The notes beneath the pieces were generated by a model, which was not told the DNA's origin, made no database searches, and worked only from the letters and a program-made list of their open reading frames with translations. This document shows, one piece after another, positions 1 through 8,975 of a stretch of DNA of 64,000 nt. Position 1 is the first letter of the stretch; each line of letters starts with the position of its first letter. The position numbers were made by a program, and so were the translations under genes. Origin of the DNA: an uncultured Clostridia bacterium. Its GTDB lineage: Bacteria; Bacillota; Clostridia; Oscillospirales; Acutalibacteraceae. Where the stretch lies: NCBI GenBank assembly GCA_944380765.1, contig CALWIO010000001.1, positions 1-64,000 on the forward strand, written 5' to 3'.

Positions 1-239
1 TTTATTTCTTCGTACATATCGGCGGCGGACTGTTTTGTGGCGTATTCGGACACGCTGAGCACCCGGTATTTTGAAACTTTTTCGCCGAAGCGGATTTCAA
101 GTATGTCGCCCTCTTTTACATCATAAGAGGCTTTTACCGTTCTGCCGCCGACGCAGATATGCCCCGCGTCGCAGACCTCGTTTGCTACGGTACGGCGTTT
201 GATTATTCTTGAAACCTTTAAATATTTATCAAGTCGCAT
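1..239 (-). CDS. rqcP: S4-domain RNA-binding protein RqcP/YabO-like (partial)
   Basis: The reading frame starts with ATG at 239 and runs off the left edge, so about 79 codons are visible and the C-terminus is missing. The protein begins MRLDKYLKVSRIIKRRT, the typical S4 RNA-binding fold start, followed by the S4 pattern VGGRTVKASYDVKEGD. RqcP family proteins are about 80-90 residues long and act on stalled 50S subunits in ribosome quality control with RqcH. In Bacillus this gene (yabO) follows mazG/yabN, and here it also follows mazG and hup, which supports the call. A purine-rich site (aagagga) precedes the ATG. It lies downstream of the hup terminator, so it may depend on read-through or an unseen promoter. 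Confidence 0.85.
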   Translation of the reverse strand, partial: MRLDKYLKVSRIIKRRTVANEVCDAGHICVGGRTVKASYDVKEGDILEIRFGEKVSKYRVLSVSEYATKQSAADMYEEI

Positions 240-289
240 AACTTTCCTCTTTTCAGGCGGCTGCGCCAATTTCTCGGTATATAAAAAAG

Positions 290-311
290 CAGGGAGTATT
301 TAAGCTCCCTG
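290..311 (-). terminator. Terminator after hup
   Basis: CAGGGAG and CTCCCTG are separated by eight bases and flanked by A and T runs on either side, so the hairpin could work in both directions. On the minus strand it closes the recJ-to-hup transcript just before rqcP. Confidence 0.8.
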
Positions 312-334
312 TTTTTTTATTACAAAAGTTTTGA

Positions 335-607
335 TTATTTAACAGCTGCTTTAAGAGCCGCGCCTGCTTTGAAAGCGGGAACTTTTGTTGCCGGAACAGT
401 CATTGTTTCGCCTGTTCTGGGGTTGCGGGCCTGCTTCTCAGCGCGAGCGCGAGCTTCAAAAGTACCGAAGCCGATAAGCTGAACCTTATCGCCGTTCGCA
501 AGAGCCTCTGTTACGGCTGCGATAACCGCCGCTACTGCTGCGTCTGCGTCCTTCTTCGAGATACCTGCTTTGTCAGCTACCGCTGCTACAAGTTCTGTCT
601 TGTTCAT
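335..607 (-). CDS. hup: HU family DNA-binding protein
   Basis: This is a 90-residue protein, the usual HU length. It begins MNKTELVAAVADKAGISKKD and carries the HU signature GFGTFEARARAEKQARNPRTG, whose RNPRTG tip forms the beta-arm that bends DNA. HU is a homodimeric nucleoid protein. A strong ribosome site (ggagga) precedes the ATG. The gene lies 40 bases after mazG in a long minus-strand operon, followed at once by a terminator, a frequent arrangement in Clostridia between mazG and rqcP. Confidence 0.96.
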   Translation of the reverse strand: MNKTELVAAVADKAGISKKDADAAVAAVIAAVTEALANGDKVQLIGFGTFEARARAEKQARNPRTGETMTVPATKVPAFKAGAALKAAVK

Positions 608-647
608 TTGCTATTCCTCCAAATTTTTCTCATTTATCTCAAAAGGA

Positions 648-1454
648 TTATTCCTTTTTTGATGCTTTTGCAATATCCCAGAGCCTGTCAAGCTCCGCCA
701 GGTCCGCGGATTTCATATCAATTCCCCGATCGCCCGCCATTTTTTCAACCTTTGAAAATCTTTCTATAAATTTATCGGTCGCCGCCGCAAGCGACTCCTC
801 AGAATCGGCTCCGACAAATCTTGAAACATTCACTACCGAAAAGAGCAAATCGCCCAATTCCTCGAAAACCTGAGCCGCAGAGCCGTTTTTATAAGCCTCT
901 TTAAGCTCGCCGAGCTCCTCGGTCACCTTATCGAACGCCCCGTCCGCGCTGTCCCAGTCAAAGCCTGCCTTGGCGGCTTTTTTCTGGACTTTGTCGGCCC
1001 GCATAAGAGCGGGAAATTCACGAGGCACGCTGAGCATTGACTCGGTCTGGGTTTTCTGCTTTTTGGTGCGTTTTTTAATTGTATCCCAATTTTCAAGCAC
1101 CTGCTCGCTTGTTTCGGCAGAAGCGTCCGCAAACACATGAGGGTGGCGCTCAATCATCTTTTTACAGATACCGTCGGCTACATCGTTAAAATCAAAGACG
1201 CCGTTTTCGGTTTCAATCTGAGCGTGAAAGACAACTTGCAGCAAAACATCGCCGAGCTCTTCCTTTAAAAGCTCCGTATCCTCTTTATTTATAGCCTCGA
1301 TAACCTCATAGGTTTCTTCAAGGAAATCGCGCCTTATTGTTTTATGGCTCTGCTCACGGTCCCACGGGCAGCCGCCGGGCGCGCGGAGTATGCCAACGAT
1401 TTTTACAAGGTCATGCACATCGTAATTCTTTTTAAATTCAAAGTCCTTTACCAT
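648..1454 (-). CDS. mazG: Nucleoside triphosphate pyrophosphohydrolase MazG
   Basis: MazG hydrolyses NTPs or dNTPs to the monophosphate and pyrophosphate as a house-cleaning enzyme. Two MazG repeats are visible: the first with GGCPWDREQSHKTIRRDF, EETYEVIEAI and EELGDVLLQVVFHA (metal-binding EExxE and ExxD), the second with EELGDLLFSVVNV. At about 268 residues it matches the E. coli type. It lacks the N-terminal tetrapyrrole-methylase domain found in Bacillus YabN. I place the start at ATG 1454 because AGGTG sits six bases upstream; a GTG three codons earlier overlaps that site. It lies between spoVB and hup in one operon. Confidence 0.93.
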   Translation of the reverse strand: MVKDFEFKKNYDVHDLVKIVGILRAPGGCPWDREQSHKTIRRDFLEETYEVIEAINKEDTELLKEELGDVLLQVVFHAQIETENGVFDFNDVADGICKKMIERHPHVFADASAETSEQVLENWDTIKKRTKKQKTQTESMLSVPREFPALMRADKVQKKAAKAGFDWDSADGAFDKVTEELGELKEAYKNGSAAQVFEELGDLLFSVVNVSRFVGADSEESLAAATDKFIERFSKVEKMAGDRGIDMKSADLAELDRLWDIAKASKKE

Positions 1455-1481
1455 TGCAGTCACCTTTTTTCTCTACTTATT

Positions 1482-3260
1482 TTACTCTATAAATCCGTAT
1501 TTTGCAAGTATTTTTGCTATTTTTTCTCCTTTTGGAAGCATTACAATGTCATCTTTAGCTATTCCCTTGACCAAAAGCATTGATATTAAGTAAACAAGTC
1601 CGCCCATACAGATTGCTACCGCGAGGGCAAAAATATTTTTAACCGAGTGTCCCGCGAGCTGAAATTCGGGGACAAATCTGTTCAAAAGCCCGAAAGAAGT
1701 ATAAGCCGCCGCTCCGCAGAGTATTCCGCAGAAAATCGGCTTAACCGCTACGGAAACCAGATTTATTCTGACTCTTGATTTATAAACAAGGGCGAAGAAG
1801 TTTATAACCACTATTAAAAGATAGCATATAATTGTTCCTATGACCGCGCCGTTGACATTTATTGACGGAATCGCGACAAGAATGTAGTTTGAAACCACTT
1901 TCGCTATCGCGCCGATTGTGAGTGAAACCAAGGGGATTTTCGCCATATCCAGAGCCTGAAGCATATTTGTCATGGGCTGTGAAAGCGACATTAAAGCTAT
2001 TGAATAACCGTAAACCGCCATTACGGGAGCGGCTATGGATATTCCGGCGGCTGAGTTGCCGCTGCCGTAAAACACCGCGAGTATAGGCTGTGAAAGCACG
2101 CCCATACCTATTCCGCATGGCATGGCAATCAGCATGGTAACGCGCAGAACAGACTCGATTGACACCTTTATCTGACGCTTGTTTTTTACCGCCCATGCCG
2201 CTGAAAGAGTGGGAATAGCGCTTATGCCCAGCGGCATTGTGATTGACGGAATAAGATTTTTAAAATCCAGCGACAGCGAATAGGCTCCGTAAAGGAAATT
2301 CTTTACATCGGCGTCAAGAACGCCGGCGAGCTCCTCAGCGTAAATGCTGCGCACATAATCCATATTGTTGGCTATCATATATTCCAGACGGTTCTGGATT
2401 GTTACGGAGTCGATAAGGTTTGTTATGCTGAACACCAAAGAGCTTGCCACAACGGGTATGGCGAAAACAATCAGCTTTTTCGCCACATTGCCGGAGCTTG
2501 CAGGCTTTGGCGAAGAGGCAAGCTCGGTTTTTGTTATCTTATCGCCTTTTATTCGGTGAAGTATCAGAAGATAAATCATTCCCACAACCGTGCCGAGCGT
2601 TACGCCTGCGGCGGCGGCGGCCGCCGCATAAGGATATATGGCGCTGAGAGCTTCGCTCTCGCTTGAAACAGTCTGCCCGTAAACGGTAAGACCTGCCTCA
2701 AAGCGGGAATATCCGTAGCTTATTACAAAACGGGCGCACAGAAGCCCGAACACAAGTTTGCCTGCCGCCTCAAACACCTGAGAAACGGCGGTCGGGTTCA
2801 TATTGCGCAGTCCGTTATAGTAACCGCGGTAGCTTGACATTATGCAGCAGAAAAATATTGCCGGCGTTGTTACGAGTATTGCCGGGATTACATTCAGGTT
2901 TTTGGCTGACAGAGCGTAGGGGTAAGCCAACAGAAGCATTAAAAGCGTTCCGGTTATGCCCATTATAAGGAACAGCCTTTTCGCCACTCGGTGTATAAGC
3001 CTTACATCGCGGTATCTGCCGAGGGCGAGCTGCTGCGAAACCATTTTTGAAACGGCTACCGGAAGTCCCGCCATTGAAATTGTATAGATAGGAACATAAA
3101 GGCTGTACGCCGAGTCAAAATACCCTCTGCCGACGGTTCCTATCATATTTGAAAGCGGTATCTTGTATATTACGCCTATCACTTTTACGATAAGCGTTGA
3201 GATACTGAGTATCAGCGCGCCGTTAAGCAATGTCTGGCTTTTTCTTTTGTTCTCTGCCAA
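1482..3260 (-). CDS. spoVB: SpoVB/MurJ-like polysaccharide flippase
   Basis: This 592-residue integral membrane protein of the MATE/MOP superfamily has about 14 hydrophobic segments. The N-terminus, with LNGALILSISTLIVKVIGVI then YKIPLSNMIG, is typical of the SpoVB/YtgP polysaccharide-biosynthesis family. Members flip lipid-linked wall precursors; SpoVB itself is needed for spore cortex. The start appears to be TTG at 3260, with aaaggtg about ten bases upstream. Its place directly before mazG and rqcP matches Bacillus yabM-yabN-yabO, which favours SpoVB over a general MurJ. Whether the organism sporulates cannot be judged from this gene alone. Confidence 0.88.
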   Translation of the reverse strand: MAENKRKSQTLLNGALILSISTLIVKVIGVIYKIPLSNMIGTVGRGYFDSAYSLYVPIYTISMAGLPVAVSKMVSQQLALGRYRDVRLIHRVAKRLFLIMGITGTLLMLLLAYPYALSAKNLNVIPAILVTTPAIFFCCIMSSYRGYYNGLRNMNPTAVSQVFEAAGKLVFGLLCARFVISYGYSRFEAGLTVYGQTVSSESEALSAIYPYAAAAAAAGVTLGTVVGMIYLLILHRIKGDKITKTELASSPKPASSGNVAKKLIVFAIPVVASSLVFSITNLIDSVTIQNRLEYMIANNMDYVRSIYAEELAGVLDADVKNFLYGAYSLSLDFKNLIPSITMPLGISAIPTLSAAWAVKNKRQIKVSIESVLRVTMLIAMPCGIGMGVLSQPILAVFYGSGNSAAGISIAAPVMAVYGYSIALMSLSQPMTNMLQALDMAKIPLVSLTIGAIAKVVSNYILVAIPSINVNGAVIGTIICYLLIVVINFFALVYKSRVRINLVSVAVKPIFCGILCGAAAYTSFGLLNRFVPEFQLAGHSVKNIFALAVAICMGGLVYLISMLLVKGIAKDDIVMLPKGEKIAKILAKYGFIE

Positions 3261-3274
3261 AGCTGTTCACACCT

Positions 3275-4192
3275 TTATATCAAAAATTCTCTGAGCAGCG
3301 AATCCTGCGGTACAAGCGAAGGGTCGATAGTTACAAAGGCTTCAAGCGCCCGCCTGAGCTTTGCCGCGTCCTTTCGGAACTCCTCGCTTATATCGCTGCC
3401 GAGAAGTTCCAGCGCCCTCTGCTTTAAAACGCACGGCTCATAAAGATGAATAGTATTTATTCTTATATCGGCGTTATCCCGATAAGGGAAAAGATATTTA
3501 TCTTCACCCGCCATTACATTTTTCCACAATTTGTAAGTATTGTCGACCGTACTGTTGCGGAAAGTGTAATCGCGCACCATTCTTCTTACGAAACGCAGGT
3601 TACGCTTGTTAAGCACAATTTTATCGCCGTCATAAATGCGCGAGGACACGCTTATATAAATTTTCAGAAGTTTTCCCCTGATTTTTTCGGTTATAACGGG
3701 GTTTAAGGCGTGAAGCCCCTCGATTATTACGGCGTCACTCTCGCCCAAAGTTATCTTATTGAATTTATCCGCGCTTCTTTTTCCCGTTGTAAAATCGAAC
3801 ACGGGCGACATTACGGTTTCGCCCGACAAAAGCGCGTTTACCGTTTTCTGAAAACAGTCAAGGTCAAGGGCGTAAACCGTTTCAAAATCCCTTGTGCCGT
3901 CCGAGAGCAGAGGAATATCGTCCCGGTCAAGATAAAAATCGTCAAGGCTGAGCACATAGGTCTTGACTCCGTTTTGCGAAAACGCTTCGGACAGTTTTTT
4001 GGCGGTGGTGGTTTTGCCCGAGGAAGAGGGACCCGCGAGCATTACGATTTCCCTGCCCTTATCCTCACAGACGCGCCGGCTGATGTCGTCAATTATATTT
4101 TTGTATCTCTCCTCGCTTTTTTCAATAAGCTCAACGGGCGCGTTCGCCGCCATTGAGTTTATATATTCAAGCTCGTTATTGATATTCGCCAT
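3275..4192 (-). CDS. Uridine kinase/phosphoribulokinase-family nucleoside kinase
   Basis: A P-loop kinase of 305 residues. The Walker A motif is in MLAGPSSSGKTTTAKKL (about residues 52-68), followed by DDFYLDRDDIP, the nucleoside-binding segment of uridine kinases, and VIIEGLHALNP. These features match the uridine kinase family that phosphorylates nucleosides using NTP. Many clostridial relatives are longer, with TGS and threonyl-tRNA-synthetase-like N-terminal domains; here only about 50 residues precede the kinase core, so it is a short form. It sits between hemZ and spoVB with gaps of under 20 bases. The exact substrate cannot be read from the sequence. Confidence 0.85.
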   Translation of the reverse strand: MANINNELEYINSMAANAPVELIEKSEERYKNIIDDISRRVCEDKGREIVMLAGPSSSGKTTTAKKLSEAFSQNGVKTYVLSLDDFYLDRDDIPLLSDGTRDFETVYALDLDCFQKTVNALLSGETVMSPVFDFTTGKRSADKFNKITLGESDAVIIEGLHALNPVITEKIRGKLLKIYISVSSRIYDGDKIVLNKRNLRFVRRMVRDYTFRNSTVDNTYKLWKNVMAGEDKYLFPYRDNADIRINTIHLYEPCVLKQRALELLGSDISEEFRKDAAKLRRALEAFVTIDPSLVPQDSLLREFLI

Positions 4193-4209
4193 TTAACTAC
4201 CTCTTTTTT

Positions 4210-5640
4210 CTAAAAATATGTACGGTAAAACTCCGTTATTCTTTTCTTGCGCGCGAGAAGCTCGTCAAAATCGGAAATATATTCAAAGGGATATTTAAAA
4301 TTAAAAATTCTTTCAATCACTCCGCTGTTATATGCTTTCAGCTTTGTTACCGCTCCGCCTCCGCAGGCGAGCACGGTATGGCACTCCTCCATCATAAACA
4401 CATTATAGACGCACTCGAACCCGGCCTTGCTCCAACCGGTATTTTCAAGGCTTGAAGCCGAATTTGACTGGCGGTACATATAATAAGGAGAATATTTTTC
4501 GCTGAGCTTTTTATAGGCGTAATCAAGCATTTTACGGGCGTTTGAGGCGTTCACTGCCGCCGTTTCAGGGGAATTAAGCCCAATGCCTGACGCTCTTTTA
4601 ACCGCGAGGGTATGCACGGTTATATTTTCCGGGTCAAGCTCACACGCGCGGTTTAACGAATGCTCAAAGCTTTCGGGAGTGTCGCCGGGAAGCCCGGCTA
4701 TCAAATCCATATTTATATTGCCGAAGCCGATTTCCCGCGCGAGGAAATACGCTTTTTCGGTCTGCGCCGAGGTATGGCGCCTGCCGATATTCGCAAGCAC
4801 CTTATCGGAAAAGGTCTGGGGATTTATGCTTATCCTGTCAGCAGGACTTTCTTTTATCGCCGTCAGCTTTTCGGCGGTTATTGTGTCCGGTCTGCCCGCT
4901 TCCACGGTAAATTCACGGCAGGAGGACAAATCCACGCTGTTTTTAACCGTGTTCAGAACTGCGCTCAGACTTTCGGCGCTCAGAGTTGTGGGAGTGCCGC
5001 CGCCTATATACACGCTTTCAAGGCAGAGTCCCAGTTTTTCGGCGATTTTTCCCGTCTGCTCAATTTCCGTTTTCAGCTTTTCGGTGTACTCGAGCAGTAC
5101 TGACGCCGCCTTTTCGTTTTCGATTGAATGGGAAACAAAGGAACAGTAACTGCACCTTGAAGGGCAGAAGGGAATTGACACATAAAGGCTGTAAGACATA
5201 GGCTTTGACGACTCTATTATCTTTTTTTCGGCCGCGGATACGCTTTTGGCAAGCTCGTATTTTTCGCCGCTTACAAGCAGTTCCTCTTTAAAATATTTTT
5301 CGGCTCCGCCCTCGCCCAGCTTTTTCTGGGTACTGATAAGCAGTTTTGAGGGTCTTACTCCCGTAAGCACGCCCCACGGCGGATAAAATCCCGTGTACTC
5401 GCTCAAAATACGGTACACCATACGCCCCATCTGCATTTCGTTATCGGCGCACAAGGGCGCGGTAAGGGTTTTATTAAAATTCTCAAAAGCCGCACTTACC
5501 GATATTTCGCCGCCGACTGCCGTTACAAGCTCGCAGCCGTCTTTTGAGTCTGTTACTTCAATTTTTTCGCCGGGCATAAAAATCCTGACGAGTTTTTCCA
5601 TTTCATAGCGGTAGCTATGGTTTATTACGGCAAGTTTCAT
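4210..5640 (-). CDS. hemZ: HemZ-like coproporphyrinogen dehydrogenase (radical SAM)
   Basis: A 476-residue HemN/HemZ-family radical SAM protein. The iron-sulfur motif CPSRCSYC has cysteines at residues 159, 163 and 166; GGGTPT and the glycine-rich SAM site follow. An N-terminal region of about 150 residues precedes the radical SAM core, as in Bacillus HemZ rather than HemN or HemW. The assigned role is oxygen-independent oxidation of coproporphyrinogen III, but several relatives are heme chaperones, so the reaction is inferred. No other heme genes are in the window. Its ATG overlaps the end of the upstream metallo-hydrolase gene by four bases, indicating tight co-translation. Confidence 0.87.
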   Translation of the reverse strand: MKLAVINHSYRYEMEKLVRIFMPGEKIEVTDSKDGCELVTAVGGEISVSAAFENFNKTLTAPLCADNEMQMGRMVYRILSEYTGFYPPWGVLTGVRPSKLLISTQKKLGEGGAEKYFKEELLVSGEKYELAKSVSAAEKKIIESSKPMSYSLYVSIPFCPSRCSYCSFVSHSIENEKAASVLLEYTEKLKTEIEQTGKIAEKLGLCLESVYIGGGTPTTLSAESLSAVLNTVKNSVDLSSCREFTVEAGRPDTITAEKLTAIKESPADRISINPQTFSDKVLANIGRRHTSAQTEKAYFLAREIGFGNINMDLIAGLPGDTPESFEHSLNRACELDPENITVHTLAVKRASGIGLNSPETAAVNASNARKMLDYAYKKLSEKYSPYYMYRQSNSASSLENTGWSKAGFECVYNVFMMEECHTVLACGGGAVTKLKAYNSGVIERIFNFKYPFEYISDFDELLARKKRITEFYRTYF

Positions 5641-6287
5641 TGTTTACTCCGCGCGTGAACTCTTACATATCTGTTAAACTGACGCTCAAAATCAAGCGTA
5701 GTTTCTTCGCCGTGGCCGGGAAGCACACGGTAGTCGCCTGCAAGCGAGGCGATTTTTGAAAGAGACCTTACCTCCTCACGGGCGCTGCCGCCTGGAAAAT
5801 CGGTTCTTCCCGCCGACAGGCGGAAAAGCGTGTCGCCCGTAAAAATTACCCGGTCTTTCCCGAAAATATAACAGCAGCCGCCGGGAGTATGCCCGGGCGT
5901 GCGCATAAGCTTAACAGAGCCGCCGCCGAAAGGCAGGCTTTCGTTATCGCCAAGGGTTATATCGGCGGTGATTTCCGGCATCTTTTCGCCGGGGAATTGA
6001 AGCAAAAAAAGGTTTTTTTCTCCGTCTTTGAGCCTTTCCGCTTCATCTGCGCATATTACCGTTTCGGCTCCCGTCAGTTCTTTTATCGACGGCACGCCGA
6101 GTATATGGTCAAAATGAGCGTGGGTAAGCAGAATATAGCGCACATTCCGCCCTTCAAGAAAATTCAGAAGCGCGCTGTCGGCAACCGCCGGGTCAACTAC
6201 CGCGCACTCGCCGGTTTCAGAGTCGGTCACCACATAGGTATTTGTTTCAATTTCGCCGAGCACGAAAGTTTCAATTTTTATACTCAA
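5637..6287 (-). CDS. MBL-fold metallo-hydrolase (glyoxalase II-like)
   Basis: A 216-residue metallo-beta-lactamase fold protein. The zinc motif is THAHFDH near residue 55, with GHTPGG, GDTLF and LPGHGEET further on, as in short YcbL/hydroxyacylglutathione-hydrolase-like enzymes. These hydrolyse thioesters such as glutathione or bacillithiol adducts, but substrates for clostridial members are mostly unknown. The start seems to be TTG at 6287. It is embedded between dtd and hemZ, a frequent clostridial order (rel-dtd-MBL-hemZ), which supports a housekeeping role rather than antibiotic hydrolysis. Confidence 0.85.
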   Translation of the reverse strand: MSIKIETFVLGEIETNTYVVTDSETGECAVVDPAVADSALLNFLEGRNVRYILLTHAHFDHILGVPSIKELTGAETVICADEAERLKDGEKNLFLLQFPGEKMPEITADITLGDNESLPFGGGSVKLMRTPGHTPGGCCYIFGKDRVIFTGDTLFRLSAGRTDFPGGSAREEVRSLSKIASLAGDYRVLPGHGEETTLDFERQFNRYVRVHARSKQ

Positions 6288-6292
6288 TTTTA

Positions 6293-6751
6293 TTACTTCT
6301 TTCTCCAGATTTCGGAATCGTACAGGATTGTTACGGGGCCGTCGTTTAAAAGCTCAACCTTCATATCCGCTTTGAAAACGCCTTTTTCCACATTTTTTAC
6401 GCCGTTTTCTTTGAGCTTTTCGCAGTAGTACTCATAAAGCGCGTTAGCTCTTTCGGGAGCCGCTGAACGGATAAACGAGGGACGGTTGCCCTTTCTGACA
6501 TCGGCGCACAGGGTAAACTGCGAAACCGCAAGCACCTCGCCGCCCACGCTTAAAATATCAAGATTCATTTTGCCCTCGGCGTCCTCAAAAATCCTGAGCG
6601 AAGCCGTTTTTTTAGCCATAATCTCCGCGTCCTGCTCGCTGTCGTCATCCATTACGCCTAAAAGCACCAGATACCCGGCGCCGATTTTGCCGCGGATTTC
6701 GCCGTCAACCGTTACGCCGGCGTATTTTACTCTTTGAATTACCGCTTTCAT
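6293..6751 (-). CDS. dtd: D-aminoacyl-tRNA deacylase
   Basis: A 152-residue protein beginning [17 protein letters not shown], the standard Dtd start. It carries the SQFTL motif ([20 protein letters not shown]) and a C-terminal segment LNDGPVTI corresponding to the G-P proofreading motif. Dtd removes D-amino acids (and glycine mischarged on tRNA-Ala) from tRNA. It directly follows rel in the operon with a four-base gap, the common pairing in Firmicutes. Confidence 0.96.
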   Translation of the reverse strand: MKAVIQRVKYAGVTVDGEIRGKIGAGYLVLLGVMDDDSEQDAEIMAKKTASLRIFEDAEGKMNLDILSVGGEVLAVSQFTLCADVRKGNRPSFIRSAAPERANALYEYYCEKLKENGVKNVEKGVFKADMKVELLNDGPVTILYDSEIWRKK

Positions 6752-6755
6752 TCTT

Positions 6756-8969
6756 TCACCTTTCGACGCTCAAAACGCCGTCAACCTTTTCTATTTTTGA
6801 GATAAGATTTTTCAAGTGCTCTATACCGCTGACCTTTACGGTAATGCTTATTATACATCTGCCGTCCTTGGTGTCGCGGCTGTTGATGTCGCTAATATTA
6901 ACGCGCATATTGGCGACCTGCATACTGACATCAGCCATAAGCCCTATTCTTGAAAGGCAGGTCATACTGATTGTCGCCTTGTACTCCTCTTTTACATCTT
7001 TGTTCCACATGGCTTTTACCCAGCGGTCCGGCTCGGCGCAGTTATTTATATCGCGCGGGACATTGGTACAGCCCTGTTTGTGAATGGAAACGCCGTGCCC
7101 CCTTGTGATAAACCCTATAATCGGGTCGCCGGGCAGAGGATTGCAGCAGCGAGAAAACTTGATAAGGCAGTTGTCGATACCCTCGACCGTAACGCCGTCG
7201 GTATTCTTTTTGGAAGCGGTTTTTACGGGAAGCTCCTTTACCTCCTCGCGGCTCTTGTCGTAATTTCTGTGGTATTCCTCTTTGATATACGGCATAAGGC
7301 GGTTTACGGAAAGTCCGCCGAAGCCGATAGCCGCGTAAAAATCGTCAAGCGAATCCATGTGCTGGCGCTCGGCAAGCTTTTTCATGAACGCCTCATAGTC
7401 CTCGTCGCTTAAACGGATATAGTTGCGCTTAAACTCGCGCTCCACCTCCGCTTTGCCCTCGGCTATGTTTTCATCACGCCTTTCGCGCTTGAACCATGTT
7501 CTTATCTTACTGCGCGCCTGACTGGATTTGGCTATATTCAGCCAGTCGCGGCTGGGGCCCTTGCCGGGCTGCGAGGAAGTCAGAATTTCAACAATCTCAC
7601 CGGTTTTAACCACATAGTCGATTGGCACCATTCTGCCGTCAACCTTGGCGCCGGTCATTTTGTTGCCGACTTCGGTATGAATGGCATAGGCAAAGTCTAT
7701 TACCGTTGAGCCCTGCGGAATATTTATTACATCTCCCCTGGGCGTATATACGAACACCTCGTCGGGGATAAGGTCGGTTTTGATTGACGAAACAATTTCA
7801 CGCACATCGCCCGTTTCCTGCTGGGCTTCAAGCATTTCGCGAATCCATTGAAGTCCCTCGTCAAAGCTCTTTTTGCTGTTGCTTATGCCGAGTTTGTATT
7901 TCCAGTGGGCGGCTATTCCGTATTCCGCGGTATGGTGCATTTCCCATGTTCTTATCTGCACCTCAAAGGGTATGCCCTCCTTGCCGATTACGGTGGTATG
8001 AAGCGACTGGTACATATTCGGCTTGGGAGTGGAAATGTAGTCCTTGAACCTGCCGGGAAGAGGCTTATACATATCGTGAATTATACCAAGACAGTTATAG
8101 CAGTCAATTACCGTATCCACAATTATGCGTACAGCGTAAATATCGTAAATCTCGTCAAACTGCTTGCCGTGCATATACATTTTTCTGTAAATGCCGTGAA
8201 CGCTCTTGATTCTTCCGCTTATCTGCGCGCCCGGTACGGTTTTCTGCACGCGCGCCAAAATCTTTTCTTTTGTGTTTTCAAGAAAATCGTTGCCGGAACG
8301 GCTTAAATTTCTTAAATTTTCCTCAATAGCCGCATACGCCACCGGGTCAAGGAATCTGATTGCCCTGTCCTCCAGCTCCTCTTTGAGCGAACGGATACCG
8401 AGCCTGTGGGAAATAGGCCCGTAAATTTCCAGAGTTTCAAGCGCCTTGTCGCGCTGTTTCTGAGGGCTTACAAATTCAAGCGTACGCATATTGTGAAGCC
8501 GGTCGGCAAGCTTGACTATAATTACCCTTATATCCTTTGACATAGCCAGCAGCATTTTGCGCACATTCTCCGCCTGCTGCTCCTCTCTTGATTCGCGCGT
8601 GGGCGCCGAGGAGTCCCTTGAATTTATCTGCACCTTGCCGAGTTTTGTTACTCCGTCAACAAGAGTCGCCACCTCTTCGCCGAAATTGTCGCGAAGCTGT
8701 TCAAGAGTATAAGGGGTATCCTCGACCACATCATGAAGCAAAGCCGCCACAAGCGACTGGCAGTCCATTCCCAAATCGGCAAGTATTCCGGCAACGGCTA
8801 TCGGGTGAATTATATAGGGCTCGCCCGAACGGCGCAGCTGGCCGTTATGGTACTGCCTGGCGGTTTCAAACGCCCTGTCGATTATTTTCAGTTCGTCCTC
8901 GCCGTGAACCGCCGCTATTTTCTCACGCAGTTCCCCGTAGAGTTTTTCAACATTAACCTCCGCTGCCAT
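6756..8969 (-). CDS. relA: Bifunctional (p)ppGpp synthetase/hydrolase Rel
   Basis: Full-length 737-residue stringent-response enzyme. The N-terminal HD hydrolase domain shows HDVVEDT at residues 79-85. The synthetase domain contains RFKDYIS, the RXKD form of the substrate loop seen in bifunctional Gram-positive Rel, and YQSLHTTV with EVQIRT. A TGS domain ([16 protein letters not shown]) and a C-terminal ACT domain follow. The protein makes pppGpp/ppGpp from GTP or GDP and ATP on starved ribosomes and also degrades it. It lies between recJ and dtd in one operon. Confidence 0.97.
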   Translation of the reverse strand: MAAEVNVEKLYGELREKIAAVHGEDELKIIDRAFETARQYHNGQLRRSGEPYIIHPIAVAGILADLGMDCQSLVAALLHDVVEDTPYTLEQLRDNFGEEVATLVDGVTKLGKVQINSRDSSAPTRESREEQQAENVRKMLLAMSKDIRVIIVKLADRLHNMRTLEFVSPQKQRDKALETLEIYGPISHRLGIRSLKEELEDRAIRFLDPVAYAAIEENLRNLSRSGNDFLENTKEKILARVQKTVPGAQISGRIKSVHGIYRKMYMHGKQFDEIYDIYAVRIIVDTVIDCYNCLGIIHDMYKPLPGRFKDYISTPKPNMYQSLHTTVIGKEGIPFEVQIRTWEMHHTAEYGIAAHWKYKLGISNSKKSFDEGLQWIREMLEAQQETGDVREIVSSIKTDLIPDEVFVYTPRGDVINIPQGSTVIDFAYAIHTEVGNKMTGAKVDGRMVPIDYVVKTGEIVEILTSSQPGKGPSRDWLNIAKSSQARSKIRTWFKRERRDENIAEGKAEVEREFKRNYIRLSDEDYEAFMKKLAERQHMDSLDDFYAAIGFGGLSVNRLMPYIKEEYHRNYDKSREEVKELPVKTASKKNTDGVTVEGIDNCLIKFSRCCNPLPGDPIIGFITRGHGVSIHKQGCTNVPRDINNCAEPDRWVKAMWNKDVKEEYKATISMTCLSRIGLMADVSMQVANMRVNISDINSRDTKDGRCIISITVKVSGIEHLKNLISKIEKVDGVLSVER

Positions 8970-8975
8970 CTCTCA